DNA of 64,000 bases from assembly GCF_024519435.1 (NCBI RefSeq), contig NZ_JALJRZ010000011.1, forward strand, positions 87,824 to 151,823, in the 5' to 3' direction. A program made the position numbers and the translations under genes. Shown one piece after another: positions 52,345 to 59,685 of this stretch (its first letter is position 1; the number at the start of each line of letters is the position of its first letter). This DNA is from Terrabacter sp. Ter38 (GTDB lineage: Bacteria; Actinomycetota; Actinomycetes; Actinomycetales; Dermatophilaceae). The notes under the pieces are model-generated. The model was not told the origin of the DNA, did no database searches, and was given only the letters and a program-made list of their open reading frames with translations.

Positions 52345-53577
52345 TCAGGACATGGCCGGCGACGTCGCGTGGGCCCCGTCGATCGGGGTCCAGGACCCCT
52401 CCCGCTCCACGCTGGTCTCGACCGCCGACAGGATCCGCTGCACCTGGAGCCCGTCGGAGAAGGAAGGCCGGGGGTCGGTGCCCTCGGCGATGGCGGTCAG
52501 CAGGTCGACCGCCTGGTGGGTGAAGCCGTGCTCGTAACCGAGCACGTGACCGGGCGGCCACCAGGACGCCACGTAGGGGTGGCTGGACTCGGTGACGAGC
52601 ACCCGGGTGAAGCCGGCGTCCCGGCTCGGGACGCGACCGTCGAAGACGTGCAGGACGTTCATGTCCTCGAAGTCGAAGGCGATGGAGCCCTCGGTTCCGT
52701 TGATCTCCAAGCGGATCGCGTTCTTGCGGCCGTTCGCGAAGCGGGTCGCCTCGAAGGTCGCGAGGGCCCCTCCGCTCATCCTCGACACGAGGACCGCGGC
52801 ATCGTCGACGGTCACCGGTCCCGTGGTGGCCGAGCCGTTCTGGGCGGCCGAGGCGCTGATGCCGCCGGTGCCCACGGTCGTCGGGTCGGCGATCGGACGC
52901 TCGCGGACGAAGGTCTCGGTGAGCGCGCTGACACCCGTGAGGTGCTCGCCCGTCACGAACTGGGCGAGGTCGACGATGTGCGCTCCGATGTCGCCGAGCG
53001 CCCCGGAGCCGGCGCGCTCCTTCTGGAGCCGCCAGGTGAGCGGTGACTGCGGGTCGACGAGCCAGTCCTGCAGGTAGGCGCCACGGACGTGGAGGATGCG
53101 GCCGAGCCGTCCCTCCTCGACGAGGCGACGCGCATACGCGATGGCCGGGACCCGGCGATAGGTGAAGCCCACCATCGAGCGGACCCCCCGCGACCGGGCC
53201 GCCTCGGCGGCCAGGACCATCGCCTCGGCCTCCCCGACCGAGTTGGCGAGGGGCTTCTCGCAGAGCACGTGCTTGCCTGCCGCGAGGGCGGCGACCGCGA
53301 TCTCGGCGTGGGTGTCGCCCGGCGTGCAGATGTCGATGATGTCGATGTCGTCACGCTCGAGCAGGCGCCGCCAGTCGGTCTCGACCGACGCCCAGCCGAA
53401 TCGGTCAGCCGTGTCCCGGGCGGCCGCCTCGTTGCGCCCGGCCACGGCGACGAGACCCGGCGCGGCCGGCACGTCGAAGTAGCTGCGCACGTTGCGCCAG
53501 GCCTGGGAGTGGGCCCGCCCCATGAAGGCGTAGCCGATCATCCCGACCCCGAGGGTGGGCTTGCTGGGTGTGCTCAT
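52345..53577 (-). CDS. Gfo/Idh/MocA-family oxidoreductase
   Basis: This 410-residue NAD(P)-dependent enzyme has a Rossmann start (GMIGYAFMGRAHSQAW, residues 12-27) and the catalytic CEKPLANSV near residue 108. The second domain contains GDIGAHIVDLAQFV. It would oxidise or reduce a cyclic or linear sugar such as inositol, glucose or a glucoside. It is the first gene after the hairpin that follows the sugar-binding protein. GAGGACGTC precedes the ATG at 53577. Confidence 0.88.
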   Translation of the reverse strand: MSTPSKPTLGVGMIGYAFMGRAHSQAWRNVRSYFDVPAAPGLVAVAGRNEAAARDTADRFGWASVETDWRRLLERDDIDIIDICTPGDTHAEIAVAALAAGKHVLCEKPLANSVGEAEAMVLAAEAARSRGVRSMVGFTYRRVPAIAYARRLVEEGRLGRILHVRGAYLQDWLVDPQSPLTWRLQKERAGSGALGDIGAHIVDLAQFVTGEHLTGVSALTETFVRERPIADPTTVGTGGISASAAQNGSATTGPVTVDDAAVLVSRMSGGALATFEATRFANGRKNAIRLEINGTEGSIAFDFEDMNVLHVFDGRVPSRDAGFTRVLVTESSHPYVASWWPPGHVLGYEHGFTHQAVDLLTAIAEGTDPRPSFSDGLQVQRILSAVETSVEREGSWTPIDGAHATSPAMS

Positions 53578-53638
53578 GACGTCCTCACATCCGACGTGGG
53601 GTGGTACCGCTGACGGTTCGGTCCTGCTCGTGGGGTGC

Positions 53639-53676
53639 GGTGCTCGCGCCACCGGACGTGCGGTGGCGCGAGCACC
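53639..53676 (-). terminator. 15-bp hairpin after the sugar-binding protein gene
   Basis: GGTGCTCGCGCCACC (53639-53653) pairs exactly with GGTGGCGCGAGCACC (53662-53676) around an eight-base loop. It starts seven bases past the stop of the binding-protein gene. In sugar operons a stem here often stabilises or limits the upstream message. Confidence 0.75.
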
Positions 53677-53683
53677 GACCCGA

Positions 53684-54745
53684 TCAGGACTCGAAGCCGA
53701 GGGGCAGGTACTGCTCGACGTTCTCCTTGGTCACGACGGGCGCGTTGAGGACGATGCGGTTGGGCACCTCGACCTGGACGAGGTCGCTCAGGCCCTTGCC
53801 CTGGGCGATGAGGCGCGCGAGCTTGATGCCGTCGGCCGCCTGGGTCGGCGGGTAGATGACGGTCGCCTCCATCTTGCCCTCCTGGATCCAGCGCATCGCG
53901 TTGGCCGAACCGGCGCCGCCGATGAAGGCCATCTCGTGCCGGTTGGCCTGGTCGAGCGCGGCCATGACGCCGACACCCTGGTCGTCGTCGTGGTTCCACA
54001 GGACGTCGATCTTCGGAGCGGCCTGGAGCAGGTTGGACGCCTGCTTCTCGCCGGACTCGACCGTGAACTCGGCCGCGACGCGGTTGTCGACGGTCTGGTT
54101 GCAGGCCTTGAGCGCGTCGGCGAAGCCCTTCGACCGGTCCTGCGTCAGGGGCAGGGCGTCGATGCCGGCGATCTCCGCGATGACGGGGTTGGTGAGGTTC
54201 TTGTCCTTGACGATCTTGCAGGCGTAGGTGCCGGCAGAGACACCCATGCCGTAGTTGTCGCCGAGGATCGTCGAGCGGGCGGCGAACGGGCTCGAGAACT
54301 CGCGGTCGACGTTGATGACCGGGATGCCGGCCTGCATCGCCTTGGTGGCGACCTCGGTGAGCGCGGCGCCGTCGGTCGGCAGCAGCACGATCGCGTCGAC
54401 CTTGTCGTTGATGAAGGTCTCGATCTGGCTGATCTGGAGGCTGGCGTCGTTGGTGCCCTCGGCCGACTTGAGCTCGATGTCGCTGTACTTCTTGGCCTCG
54501 GCCTGGGCCGAGTTGTTGACGGCGGCGAGCCAGCCGTGGTCGGCCGCGGGCCCGGAGAAGCCGATGACGACCTTCTTGCCGGGGGCGTCGTTGTCGCTCG
54601 AGGCGTTGCTGCCGGTCTGCTGCGTGGAGGCCGCGGGAGTCGTGGCCGGGTCGTTGCTCGTGCACCCGGCGGCGACGAGCGCCGAGCTCATGGCGATCGC
54701 CAGGACGGCGAGGCGCTTGGTCGGACGGGAGAGTGATGCGGACAC
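53684..54745 (-). CDS. Sugar ABC transporter substrate-binding lipoprotein
   Basis: This 353-residue protein of the RbsB-like periplasmic-binding family I has a lipobox (LVAAGC, Cys at 28), so it is anchored outside the membrane. The fold is shown by GFSGPAADHGWLAAV, NVDREFSSP, AEIAGIDALPLTQDR and WNHDDDQGVGVM. It should bind a pentose, hexose or cyclitol and deliver it to the permease. The GTG at 54745 is preceded by AGGAG. It is third in the importer operon, and the strong hairpin follows it. Confidence 0.9.
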   Translation of the reverse strand: MSASLSRPTKRLAVLAIAMSSALVAAGCTSNDPATTPAASTQQTGSNASSDNDAPGKKVVIGFSGPAADHGWLAAVNNSAQAEAKKYSDIELKSAEGTNDASLQISQIETFINDKVDAIVLLPTDGAALTEVATKAMQAGIPVINVDREFSSPFAARSTILGDNYGMGVSAGTYACKIVKDKNLTNPVIAEIAGIDALPLTQDRSKGFADALKACNQTVDNRVAAEFTVESGEKQASNLLQAAPKIDVLWNHDDDQGVGVMAALDQANRHEMAFIGGAGSANAMRWIQEGKMEATVIYPPTQAADGIKLARLIAQGKGLSDLVQVEVPNRIVLNAPVVTKENVEQYLPLGFES

Positions 54746-54825
54746 GCTGACTCCTATGTGAGCGAAGATGGGTGGTGCGGTGTGTGGTGCTCTGCCGTGC
54801 TGGTGGTGCTGTCGACCGGGCCTGG

Positions 54826-55914
54826 CTAGCCCGACCTGGTGCGGGAGACCCGCTGCTGGAGCAGGACGGCGGCGACGATGATCGCCCCCTTGGCCACCGC
54901 CTGCGTCGACGTGTCGAGGTTGTTGAGCGTGAAGACGTTGGTGAGCGTCGTGAAGATGAGGACGCCGAGGACGGTGCCGACGATGGTGCCGCGACCGCCG
55001 CTGAGGAGCGTGCCGCCGATGACGACGGCCGCGATGGCGTCGAGCTCGTAGAGCGTGCCGTGCGTCGAGGTGCCGGTCGTCGTGCGAGCCATGATCATCA
55101 CGGCCGCGATGCCGCAGGCCACACCGAGCAGGATGTAGAGGTACATCGTCTGCCGCTGCACCCGGATGCCCGCGAGTCGGGCCGCCTCGGGGTTGCCGCC
55201 GATGGCCAGGGTGCGCCGGCCGAACGTCGTGCGGTTGAGCAGGACCCAGCCGACGACGGCGACGATCGCGAACATGATGACGAGGACGGGGATGCCGAGG
55301 ACGCTGCCGCCGAAGAACTCGATGAAGCCGCGGTCGCGGATGATCTGGGTGCGGCGCTTGGCGATGATCTCCGCGAGACCACGGGCGGCGGCGAGCATCG
55401 CGAGGGTCGCGATGAACGGGGCCATCCGGCCGTACGCGATGAGCACCCCGTTGACGAGTCCGCAGACGGCGCCCACGACGAGCGCCGCGATGACCATGAC
55501 GATCCAGTGGATGTTCGCCGCCATCGTCTGCGTGGCCACCGTCGTGGCCCAGACCGACGAGAGGGCGACGATGGCGCCGACCGACAGGTCGATGCCGCCT
55601 CCGGAGATGACGAACGTCATGCCGACGCTGACGACACCGATGACCGAGCCGAGGCGCAGGATCGTCAGGGCGTTCTCGGGGCTGGCGAAGCGGTCGCCCG
55701 CCGTGATGATGCCGACCACCACGAGGAGCACGAGGGCGAGCACGAGGCCCGCGTTGCGGCCGGCCGGCCCGCTGAGGAAGCCGGCGAGGCCGCCGTCTCG
55801 CCGTGGTGCGGCACCACCGACCGGTGGTCCGCTCGGGGTGGCCGTGGTGTCCCCCACGGCTCGGCCGGCGGCGGACTCCCCTGCCTGGTCGGCCTTCGTG
55901 ACGTCGGCGCTCAT
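54826..55914 (-). CDS. Sugar ABC transporter permease (RbsC-like)
   Basis: This 362-residue permease of the BPD-transp-2 family has an N-terminal cytoplasmic tail of about 50 residues and then eight to ten helices. VISGGGIDLSVGAIVALSS is the family signature, and RTLAIGGNPEAARLAGI is the ATPase-coupling loop. The ATG overlaps the stop of the ATPase gene (ATGA at 55911-55914). It should form the pore for a sugar of the ribose, xylose or inositol type. Confidence 0.92.
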   Translation of the reverse strand: MSADVTKADQAGESAAGRAVGDTTATPSGPPVGGAAPRRDGGLAGFLSGPAGRNAGLVLALVLLVVVGIITAGDRFASPENALTILRLGSVIGVVSVGMTFVISGGGIDLSVGAIVALSSVWATTVATQTMAANIHWIVMVIAALVVGAVCGLVNGVLIAYGRMAPFIATLAMLAAARGLAEIIAKRRTQIIRDRGFIEFFGGSVLGIPVLVIMFAIVAVVGWVLLNRTTFGRRTLAIGGNPEAARLAGIRVQRQTMYLYILLGVACGIAAVMIMARTTTGTSTHGTLYELDAIAAVVIGGTLLSGGRGTIVGTVLGVLIFTTLTNVFTLNNLDTSTQAVAKGAIIVAAVLLQQRVSRTRSG

Positions 55915-57440
55915 GCCGCGTCTCCCTTCAGGATGATGTCGAGGACGGCGTGCTCGTCGAGCTCGTCGGCCGGGCCCTCGTGACGGACGGTGCGGTCGGC
56001 GAGGACCAGCACGCGGTTGGACAGCCCCAGGACCTCGGGGATCTCGCTGGAGACGACGACGACGGCCACGCCCTCGTCGGTGAGGCGGCGGATCAGGGCG
56101 TAGATCTCGGACCGGGCTCCGACGTCGACGCCACGGGTGGGCTCGTCGAGGAGCAGCACCTTGCAGCCGCGGAGCAGCCAGCGGGCCAGGACGACCTTCT
56201 GCTGGTTGCCGCCGGAGAGGGTGCGCGACTCGCGGTGGACGCCGCGCGGGCGCACGTCGAGCGACTCGAGCAGCTCCTCGGCGGCTTCGACCTCGGCCGA
56301 GCCGTCGAGCAGGCCGCCCCGCGAGAAGCGCGGGAGCGTCGCGAGCGTGATGTTCGAGGCGAGCGAGGCGCCGAGGACGAGCGCCTGGCTCTTGCGCTCC
56401 TCGGGGCACAGGCCGATCCCAGCCGCGACCGCGGCCGCCACGGACCCGCCACGCACCACCGTGCCGTCGACGGTGACCGTGCCGCTCGTGGCCTTGCGGG
56501 CTCCGAAGATCGTCTCGACGACCTCGCTGCGTCCCGAGCCGACGAGGCCTGCGAGCCCGACGACCTCACCGGGTCGCACGTCGAAGCTGACCGAGCCGAA
56601 CTCGCCGGCTCGGCTGAGGCCCTCGACACGCAGGACGGGCTCGGCGTCGACGACGACCTCGGCCTTGGGCGGGAAGACGTACTCGATGGAGCGACCCGTC
56701 ATGAGTCGGATGAGCTCCTGCGTCGGGGTGGACTTGGCGTCGAGCCCGGTCGCGACCGTCTTGCCGTCCTTGAGCACCGTGACGCGGTCGCCGATCTCGC
56801 GGATCTCCTCGAGACGGTGGGAGATGTAGACGACGGCGACGCCCTGGTCGGTGACCTCGCGGATGACGCGGAAGAGCTGCGCGACCTCGCCCGCGTCGAG
56901 CACCGCGGACGGCTCGTCCATGATGATGAGCTGCGCGTCGCGGGAGAGGGCGCGGGCCATGCTGACGATCTGGCACGAGGCTGCCGAGAGGGTGCCGACC
57001 TCGGCGGCGGGCGAGATCTCGGGGTGGCCGAGACGGGCGAGCAGCCGGGCTGCCTCGCGGCGGGCGGCGATGCGCTGGGAGAACCCGAAGCGCGTGGGCT
57101 CGTGCCCGAGGAAGATGTTCTCGGCGACGGGGAGTCCCTCGACGAGGTCGAGCTCCTGGTACATCGTCGCGACGCCGAGGTCCATCGCGGCCTGCGGGTG
57201 GTGCAGGGTGACCGCCTCGCCGGCCCATTCGATGGTGCCCTCGTTGGGCTCGTGGACGCCGGCGAGCACCTTGATGAGGGTGCTCTTGCCGGCGCCGTTC
57301 TGGCCGAGCAGGCAGTGCACCTCACCGGGCTGCACGTCGAGGTCGACGCCACCCAGGGCCACGACCCCGGGAAAACGCTTGACCACGTTCGTCATTCGCA
57401 GGAGAGGGGCGCCTGCTACATCTCGCCGTCGAGATTCCAT
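55911..57440 (-). CDS. Sugar ABC transporter ATPase with two nucleotide-binding domains (RbsA-like)
   Basis: This 509-residue protein has two ABC domains. The first is GQNGAGKSTLIK (Walker A), LSAASCQIVSMARAL (signature, changed from LSGG) and LIIMDEPSAVLD (Walker B). The second has a changed Walker A (GLAGLVGSGRSEVV), LSGGNQQKVVLARWL and LLLDEPTRGVDVGA, which is the usual RbsA/MglA/XylG asymmetry. It powers the sugar importer. It is the promoter-proximal gene, 31 bases from the shared operator with the ROK gene. Confidence 0.92.
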   Translation of the reverse strand: MESRRRDVAGAPLLRMTNVVKRFPGVVALGGVDLDVQPGEVHCLLGQNGAGKSTLIKVLAGVHEPNEGTIEWAGEAVTLHHPQAAMDLGVATMYQELDLVEGLPVAENIFLGHEPTRFGFSQRIAARREAARLLARLGHPEISPAAEVGTLSAASCQIVSMARALSRDAQLIIMDEPSAVLDAGEVAQLFRVIREVTDQGVAVVYISHRLEEIREIGDRVTVLKDGKTVATGLDAKSTPTQELIRLMTGRSIEYVFPPKAEVVVDAEPVLRVEGLSRAGEFGSVSFDVRPGEVVGLAGLVGSGRSEVVETIFGARKATSGTVTVDGTVVRGGSVAAAVAAGIGLCPEERKSQALVLGASLASNITLATLPRFSRGGLLDGSAEVEAAEELLESLDVRPRGVHRESRTLSGGNQQKVVLARWLLRGCKVLLLDEPTRGVDVGARSEIYALIRRLTDEGVAVVVVSSEIPEVLGLSNRVLVLADRTVRHEGPADELDEHAVLDIILKGDAA

Positions 57441-57470
57441 GCGTCACACCGTGACCCACTTTTGTCGGCA

Positions 57471-57491
57471 CGTCAAGCAAAAGTTTTGACG
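57471..57491. promoter_or_regulatory. Shared operator and -35 elements between importer and ROK gene
   Basis: CGTCAA (57471-57476) and TTGACG (57486-57491) form an inverted repeat with a nine-base centre that includes AAAAGTTTT. On each strand the outer hexamer reads TTGACG, a good -35, followed about 17 bases on by CACGGT (minus) or TCGCAT (plus). One bound ROK dimer would therefore cover the -35 of both divergent promoters. This is a prediction from position and symmetry. Confidence 0.65.
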
Positions 57492-57548
57492 GTGAGACAC
57501 GAAAGCCGTCGCATGACATACCGAACCCGTGTGTGCTTGACTTGAAAG

Positions 57549-58754
57549 GTGCGTCCAGAGCCATCGTCGTCCGCGTATGCCGCCACCGCCGTGAGCGGCG
57601 CCGGCGAGCTGCTGCAGCTGCTGCGCGACGAGACGCCACGCACCCGCGCCGAGCTCGCCAAGCTCACGGGACTCGCCCGTTCGACGGTCGGCGCCCGCGT
57701 CGACGCGCTGCTCGCCACCGGCCTGCTCGCGCCGAGCGGCGAGGCGGTGAGCACCGGCGGCCGACCTCCCGTCCGCTTCGCCTTCAACCCCGAGGCCCGC
57801 GTCGTCGTCGGCGCGGACATCGGCGCGACGCACGGACGGGTCGCCCTGACCGACCTCAGTGGCCGTCCGATCTGCGAGATCGGCGAGAACCTCGACATCA
57901 CCGACGGCCCCGAGGTCGTCCTCGACTGGCTCGTTGCGACGACGAGCCGCCTCCTCGAGCAGGCGGGCCGCGAGCCCCGAGACCTCATCGGCATCGGCAT
58001 CGGCGTGCCCGGGCCGGTCGAGCACTCGAGCGGGCGCCCGATGCGGCCGCCGATCATGCCCGGCTGGGACGGCTACGACGTGCCGGCCCACCTGCGCCGC
58101 GACTTCGACGTGCCGGTCCTCGTCGACAACGACGTCAACATCATGGCGCTCGGTGAGCACGCGATGGCCCACCCCGACGTCGAGCACCTCCTCTTCGTCA
58201 AGGTCGCCACGGGCATCGGCGCCGGCATCATCAGCGGCGGGCGGCTCCACCGGGGCGCGGTCGGCGCCGCGGGTGACCTCGGCCACGTCGCGGCGCCGCA
58301 CGCCCCCGAGGTGCTGTGCTCGTGCGGCAACGTCGGCTGTCTCGAGGCGGTCGCCAGCGGGCCGGCGATCTCCAAGGCGCTCAAGCAGATCGACATCGTC
58401 GCCGAGTCCAACAAGGACATCGTCGACCTCGTCCGCGGCGGCAACATCCCCGCCGCGCTCGCGGTGCGCCAGGCCGGTCGCACCATCGGCGAGGTGCTCG
58501 CCACGTGCGTCAGCCTGCTCAACCCCTCGGTCATCGTCATCGGCGGATCGCTCGTCCAGGCGGGCGAGAGCCTCATCGCCGGCGTGCGCGAGGTCGTCTA
58601 CGGCCGCTCGCTCCCGCTCGCCACCGGCGTGCTCCAGATCGTGCCGGCCACCACGGGCGTGCAGGCCGGCGTCATCGGCGCGGCAACGATGGTCATCCAG
58701 CACGCCCTGACGGCCGACCGCGTCGACCTAGCCATCGCCCAGTCGGCGTCCTGA
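57549..58754 (+). CDS. ROK-family transcriptional repressor
   Basis: This 401-residue regulator has a winged-helix domain (residues about 20-75, TRAELAKLTGLARSTVGARV) fused to a ROK sugar-kinase-like domain. GADIGATHGRVALTDL is the phosphate-binding loop, DNDVNIMALGEH holds the active-site Asp, and CSCGNVGCLEAVASG is the zinc motif. It should sense the sugar imported by the neighbouring ABC system. The GTG at 57549 has no separate ribosome site (AAAGG abuts it), so translation may be leaderless or start a little later. It diverges from the importer. Confidence 0.9.
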   Translation: MRPEPSSSAYAATAVSGAGELLQLLRDETPRTRAELAKLTGLARSTVGARVDALLATGLLAPSGEAVSTGGRPPVRFAFNPEARVVVGADIGATHGRVALTDLSGRPICEIGENLDITDGPEVVLDWLVATTSRLLEQAGREPRDLIGIGIGVPGPVEHSSGRPMRPPIMPGWDGYDVPAHLRRDFDVPVLVDNDVNIMALGEHAMAHPDVEHLLFVKVATGIGAGIISGGRLHRGAVGAAGDLGHVAAPHAPEVLCSCGNVGCLEAVASGPAISKALKQIDIVAESNKDIVDLVRGGNIPAALAVRQAGRTIGEVLATCVSLLNPSVIVIGGSLVQAGESLIAGVREVVYGRSLPLATGVLQIVPATTGVQAGVIGAATMVIQHALTADRVDLAIAQSAS

Positions 58755-58789
58755 GCGGCACGGCGCCCCGACCCGCCACAATGGGGTCC

Positions 58790-59593
58790 ATGACCGATCA
58801 CCGGCCCGTCGAGACGTGGCTCACCGACATGGACGGCGTCCTCGTGCACGAGGAGGACGCGATCGCCGGCGCCGCCGAGTTCGTCACGGCCCTCAAGGAG
58901 TCCGGCCGAAGCTTCCTCGTCCTGACGAACAACTCGATCTTCACGCCGCGCGACCTGCGCGCCCGGCTGCTCCGCAGCGGCATCGACGTGCCGGAGGAGG
59001 CGATCTGGACCTCCGCCCTGGCCACGGCGCAGTTCCTCGCCGAGCAGCGACCCGGCGGATCGGCCTACGTCGTCGGCGAGGCCGGCCTGACGACGGCCAT
59101 GCACGACGTCGGCTACGTCATGACCGACCGCGACCCCGACTACGTCGTGCTCGGCGAGACGCGCACCTACTCGTTCGAGGCCATCACCCGCGCGATTCGC
59201 CTCATCGAGAAGGGCGCCCGCTTCATCGCGACGAACCCTGACCCGAGCGGACCCAGCCCAGCCGGCACGCTCCCCGCGACCGGCTCGGTCGCCGCCCTCA
59301 TCTCGACCGCGACGGGCCGCCAGCCCTACTACATCGGCAAGCCGAACCCGCTCATGATGCGCAGCGCCCTCAACCGCCTCGACGCGCACTCCGAGACGAC
59401 GATCATGGTCGGCGACCGGATGGACACCGACATCATCAGCGGGCTCGAGGCGGGCCTCCGCACCGTTCTCGTCCTCACCGGTTCGACGAGTCGCGAGCAG
59501 GTCGAGCACTTCCCCTACCGCCCGAGCCGCATCGTCGACTCCGTCGCCGACCTCGTGCGCTTCGTCGCGCACGAGGACTCCCAGCAGCACTGA
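58790..59593 (+). CDS. NagD-like HAD-superfamily phosphatase
   Basis: This 267-residue protein is of the HAD IIA class. TDMDGVLVHEEDAIAG is motif I, LTNNSIFTP is motif II, YYIGKPNPLMMRSAL provides the Lys, and MVGDRMDTDIISGLEAG is motif IV. NagD-like enzymes dephosphorylate sugar or nucleotide phosphates such as UMP or phospho-sugars. It starts 36 bases after the ROK gene and may share its transcript. The ATG at 58790 is chosen; another in-frame ATG is three codons before. Confidence 0.9.
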   Translation: MTDHRPVETWLTDMDGVLVHEEDAIAGAAEFVTALKESGRSFLVLTNNSIFTPRDLRARLLRSGIDVPEEAIWTSALATAQFLAEQRPGGSAYVVGEAGLTTAMHDVGYVMTDRDPDYVVLGETRTYSFEAITRAIRLIEKGARFIATNPDPSGPSPAGTLPATGSVAALISTATGRQPYYIGKPNPLMMRSALNRLDAHSETTIMVGDRMDTDIISGLEAGLRTVLVLTGSTSREQVEHFPYRPSRIVDSVADLVRFVAHEDSQQH

Positions 59594-59615
59594 GCCGCAA
59601 GGGAGCCCACGACGA

Positions 59616-59658
59616 CGTATGCCGTCACGCCCGTCGGTGACGGTCGTGACGGCATACG
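59616..59658. terminator. Long bidirectional hairpin built from two GTATGCC motifs
   Basis: CGTATGCCGTCACG (59616-59629) pairs exactly with CGTGACGGCATACG (59645-59658). Inside, CCGTC-GGT-GACGG continues the stem after one mismatch, giving about 19 base pairs and a three-base loop. It lies between two convergent genes (stops at 59593 and 59686), so it can end both transcripts. Confidence 0.85.
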
Positions 59659-59685
59659 CGGTGCTGGCCCGTCAGGGCCCGCTGG

